Source: UBA1433 sp964581565 | GTDB lineage: Bacteria; Bacillota; Clostridia; Eubacteriales; UBA1433 | NCBI GenBank assembly: GCA_964581565.1 | Contig: CAZOOZ010000010.1 | Location: 1 to 64,000 of the forward strand | DNA: 64,000 bases | Direction: 5' to 3' | In this document: positions 63,243 through 64,000 of the stretch, piece after piece | Position numbering within the stretch: the first letter of the stretch is position 1 | Layout: each line of letters starts with the position of its first letter | The notes under the pieces: model-generated | Told to the model about the DNA's origin: nothing | The model's input: only the letters and a program-made list of their open reading frames with translations | The model's database searches: none | Made by a program: the position numbers and the translations under genes

Positions 63243-64000
63243 TTATTTTTCATTATCTTTATTTTCTTGCTCTTCGCTTTCTTCTTTTTCATCTTTTGGC
63301 GGCTGATTGAAACCTTCAAAAATTTCTTTGAATTCTTTTCCCGTGAGCGTTTCTTTTTGCAGCAAAACTTCTGTGACACGCTCAAGAGCCGCCTTATTTT
63401 CCGTCAGAATTTGCTGTGCCCTGAGGAATGCATCTTCTATAATCTGTCTTACTTCCTTATCAATGGCTGCCGCCACTTCTTCACTGTAATTTCTGGCTCT
63501 TCCGAAATCTCTTCCGATAAAAACTTCCTGACTCCCCGTTCCAAATGTCATCGGTCCGAGCATATCGCTCATTCCGAATTCCATGACCATGCGTCGTGCG
63601 AGCTCTGTCGCGCGCTCTATATCGTTTGTAGCGCCTGTGCAGATATCGTCAAGCGCAACTTTTTCCGCTGCTCTTCCTCCCAGTAATCCCGCTATATTGT
63701 CAAGCAGTTTTTGCTTTGTCATATGAACCGAATCATTTTCTGGAAGCGATATCGTGTATCCGGCCGCCATTCCTCTCGGAATAATGGAAATTTCATGTAC
63801 TTCATCGCAATTGGGAAGCACATCCATGACGATTGCATGCCCCACTTCATGGATAGCGGTGATTTGTTTATCTTCATCTGTGACAACACGGCTTTTCTTT
63901 TCAGGGCCTGCTATGATTCTCTTTTTCGCTTCTTCCATCTCATCGGCAGAAATAGCTTTTTTATTTCTTCTTGCCGCAAGCAAAGCCGCTTCGTTCACTA
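63243..64000 (-). CDS. ftsH: ATP-dependent zinc metalloprotease FtsH, C-terminal part (runs off the right edge)
   Basis: The visible ~252 residues hold the protease domain. The zinc motif is HEVGHAIVMD (HExxH), ISIIPRGMAAGYTISLPEND follows, and LLGGRAAEKVALDDICTGAT with the third metal ligand region comes next. The last residues are acidic (KEESEEQENKDNEK). FtsH is a membrane-bound AAA protease for misfolded and regulatory proteins. The frame is open at the window end, starting VNEAALLAARRN, so the AAA domain and membrane anchor lie outside. Confidence 0.96.
   Translation of the reverse strand, partial: VNEAALLAARRNKKAISADEMEEAKKRIIAGPEKKSRVVTDEDKQITAIHEVGHAIVMDVLPNCDEVHEISIIPRGMAAGYTISLPENDSVHMTKQKLLDNIAGLLGGRAAEKVALDDICTGATNDIERATELARRMVMEFGMSDMLGPMTFGTGSQEVFIGRDFGRARNYSEEVAAAIDKEVRQIIEDAFLRAQQILTENKAALERVTEVLLQKETLTGKEFKEIFEGFNQPPKDEKEESEEQENKDNEK

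Noticed and set aside
1..64000. CRISPR arrays, insertion sequences, rRNA operons
   Set aside because: No regularly spaced repeats, transposase motifs or rRNA sequence were seen in either orientation.

Overview
The window is 64 kb of moderately low-GC DNA with Bacillota (Clostridia-type) gene content. Evidence for this includes strong AGGAGG ribosome sites, two T-box leaders, a CD3324-family gene, reverse rubrerythrin, several radical-SAM enzymes, a 4Fe-4S aldo/keto reductase, single-chain pyruvate carboxylase, type III pantothenate kinase and many ATGA-coupled operons. The lifestyle looks anaerobic and heterotrophic. I cannot name a species. I saw no rRNA, CRISPR array, transposase, integrase or prophage.

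Layout. 0-0.5 kb: the first codons of tuf (minus strand), preceded by tRNA-Tyr and tRNA-Thr with a clear promoter. 0.6-9.9 kb: an HD phosphohydrolase; a three-gene operon (Old Yellow Enzyme-type FAD/Fe-S reductase plus two-subunit aconitase X) divergent from a TetR regulator, with two palindromes in the shared promoter region; a metallophosphoesterase; a thiamine-binding-type protein; and an alpha/beta-hydrolase-ttdA-ttdB operon for L-tartrate dehydratase. 10-18.3 kb: an isolated AT-rich uracil-DNA-glycosylase-like gene, then tex, ychF, a lipoprotein-like class A PBP and an RluA pseudouridine synthase. 18.4-21.4 kb: a structured RNA candidate (possibly 6S RNA) and argGH. 21.4-24.2 kb: a 2.3-kb island with a 99-aa unknown protein and a DUF262/HNH (GmrSD-like) protein, bounded by 52-bp direct repeats, next to a CD3324-family HTH gene.

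24.3-34.3 kb: a methyltransferase; a LysE exporter with an AraC regulator; a DUF2089/SHOCT/unknown/YvlD-like membrane operon; an enolase-superfamily dehydratase; a B12-radical SAM protein; a frameshifted DUF3795 gene; a decayed gene end; a PfkB-fold protein lacking the catalytic Asp; mntP; and a GNAT. 34.3-39.4 kb: pyruvate carboxylase and trpS with a Trp T-box. 39.4-49.4 kb: aldo/keto reductase, cupin, the TIGR03916/TIGR03915 radical-SAM DNA-repair pair, YihY, reverse rubrerythrin behind a perfect palindrome, an ABC-2 exporter with two DUF3887 lipoproteins, and tadA. 49.4-54.8 kb: a tryptophan ABC importer (trpXYZ type) under a second Trp T-box, an orphan solute-binding protein and murB. 54.8-64 kb: a G5/M23 peptidase, a siroheme-type reductase cotranscribed with a Fec-type ABC importer, an ECF S-component-coaX-dusB operon, an FlK-like thioesterase and the 3' part of ftsH.

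How genes work together. Tryptophan charging is sensed twice by TGG-specifier T-boxes, one controlling trpS and one controlling uptake. argG and argH complete arginine synthesis. The ECF component probably feeds pantothenate to CoaX. The reductase/Fec operon suggests coupling between a metal or tetrapyrrole importer and a siroheme enzyme. The strongest accessory-system candidate is the repeat-bounded DUF262 module.
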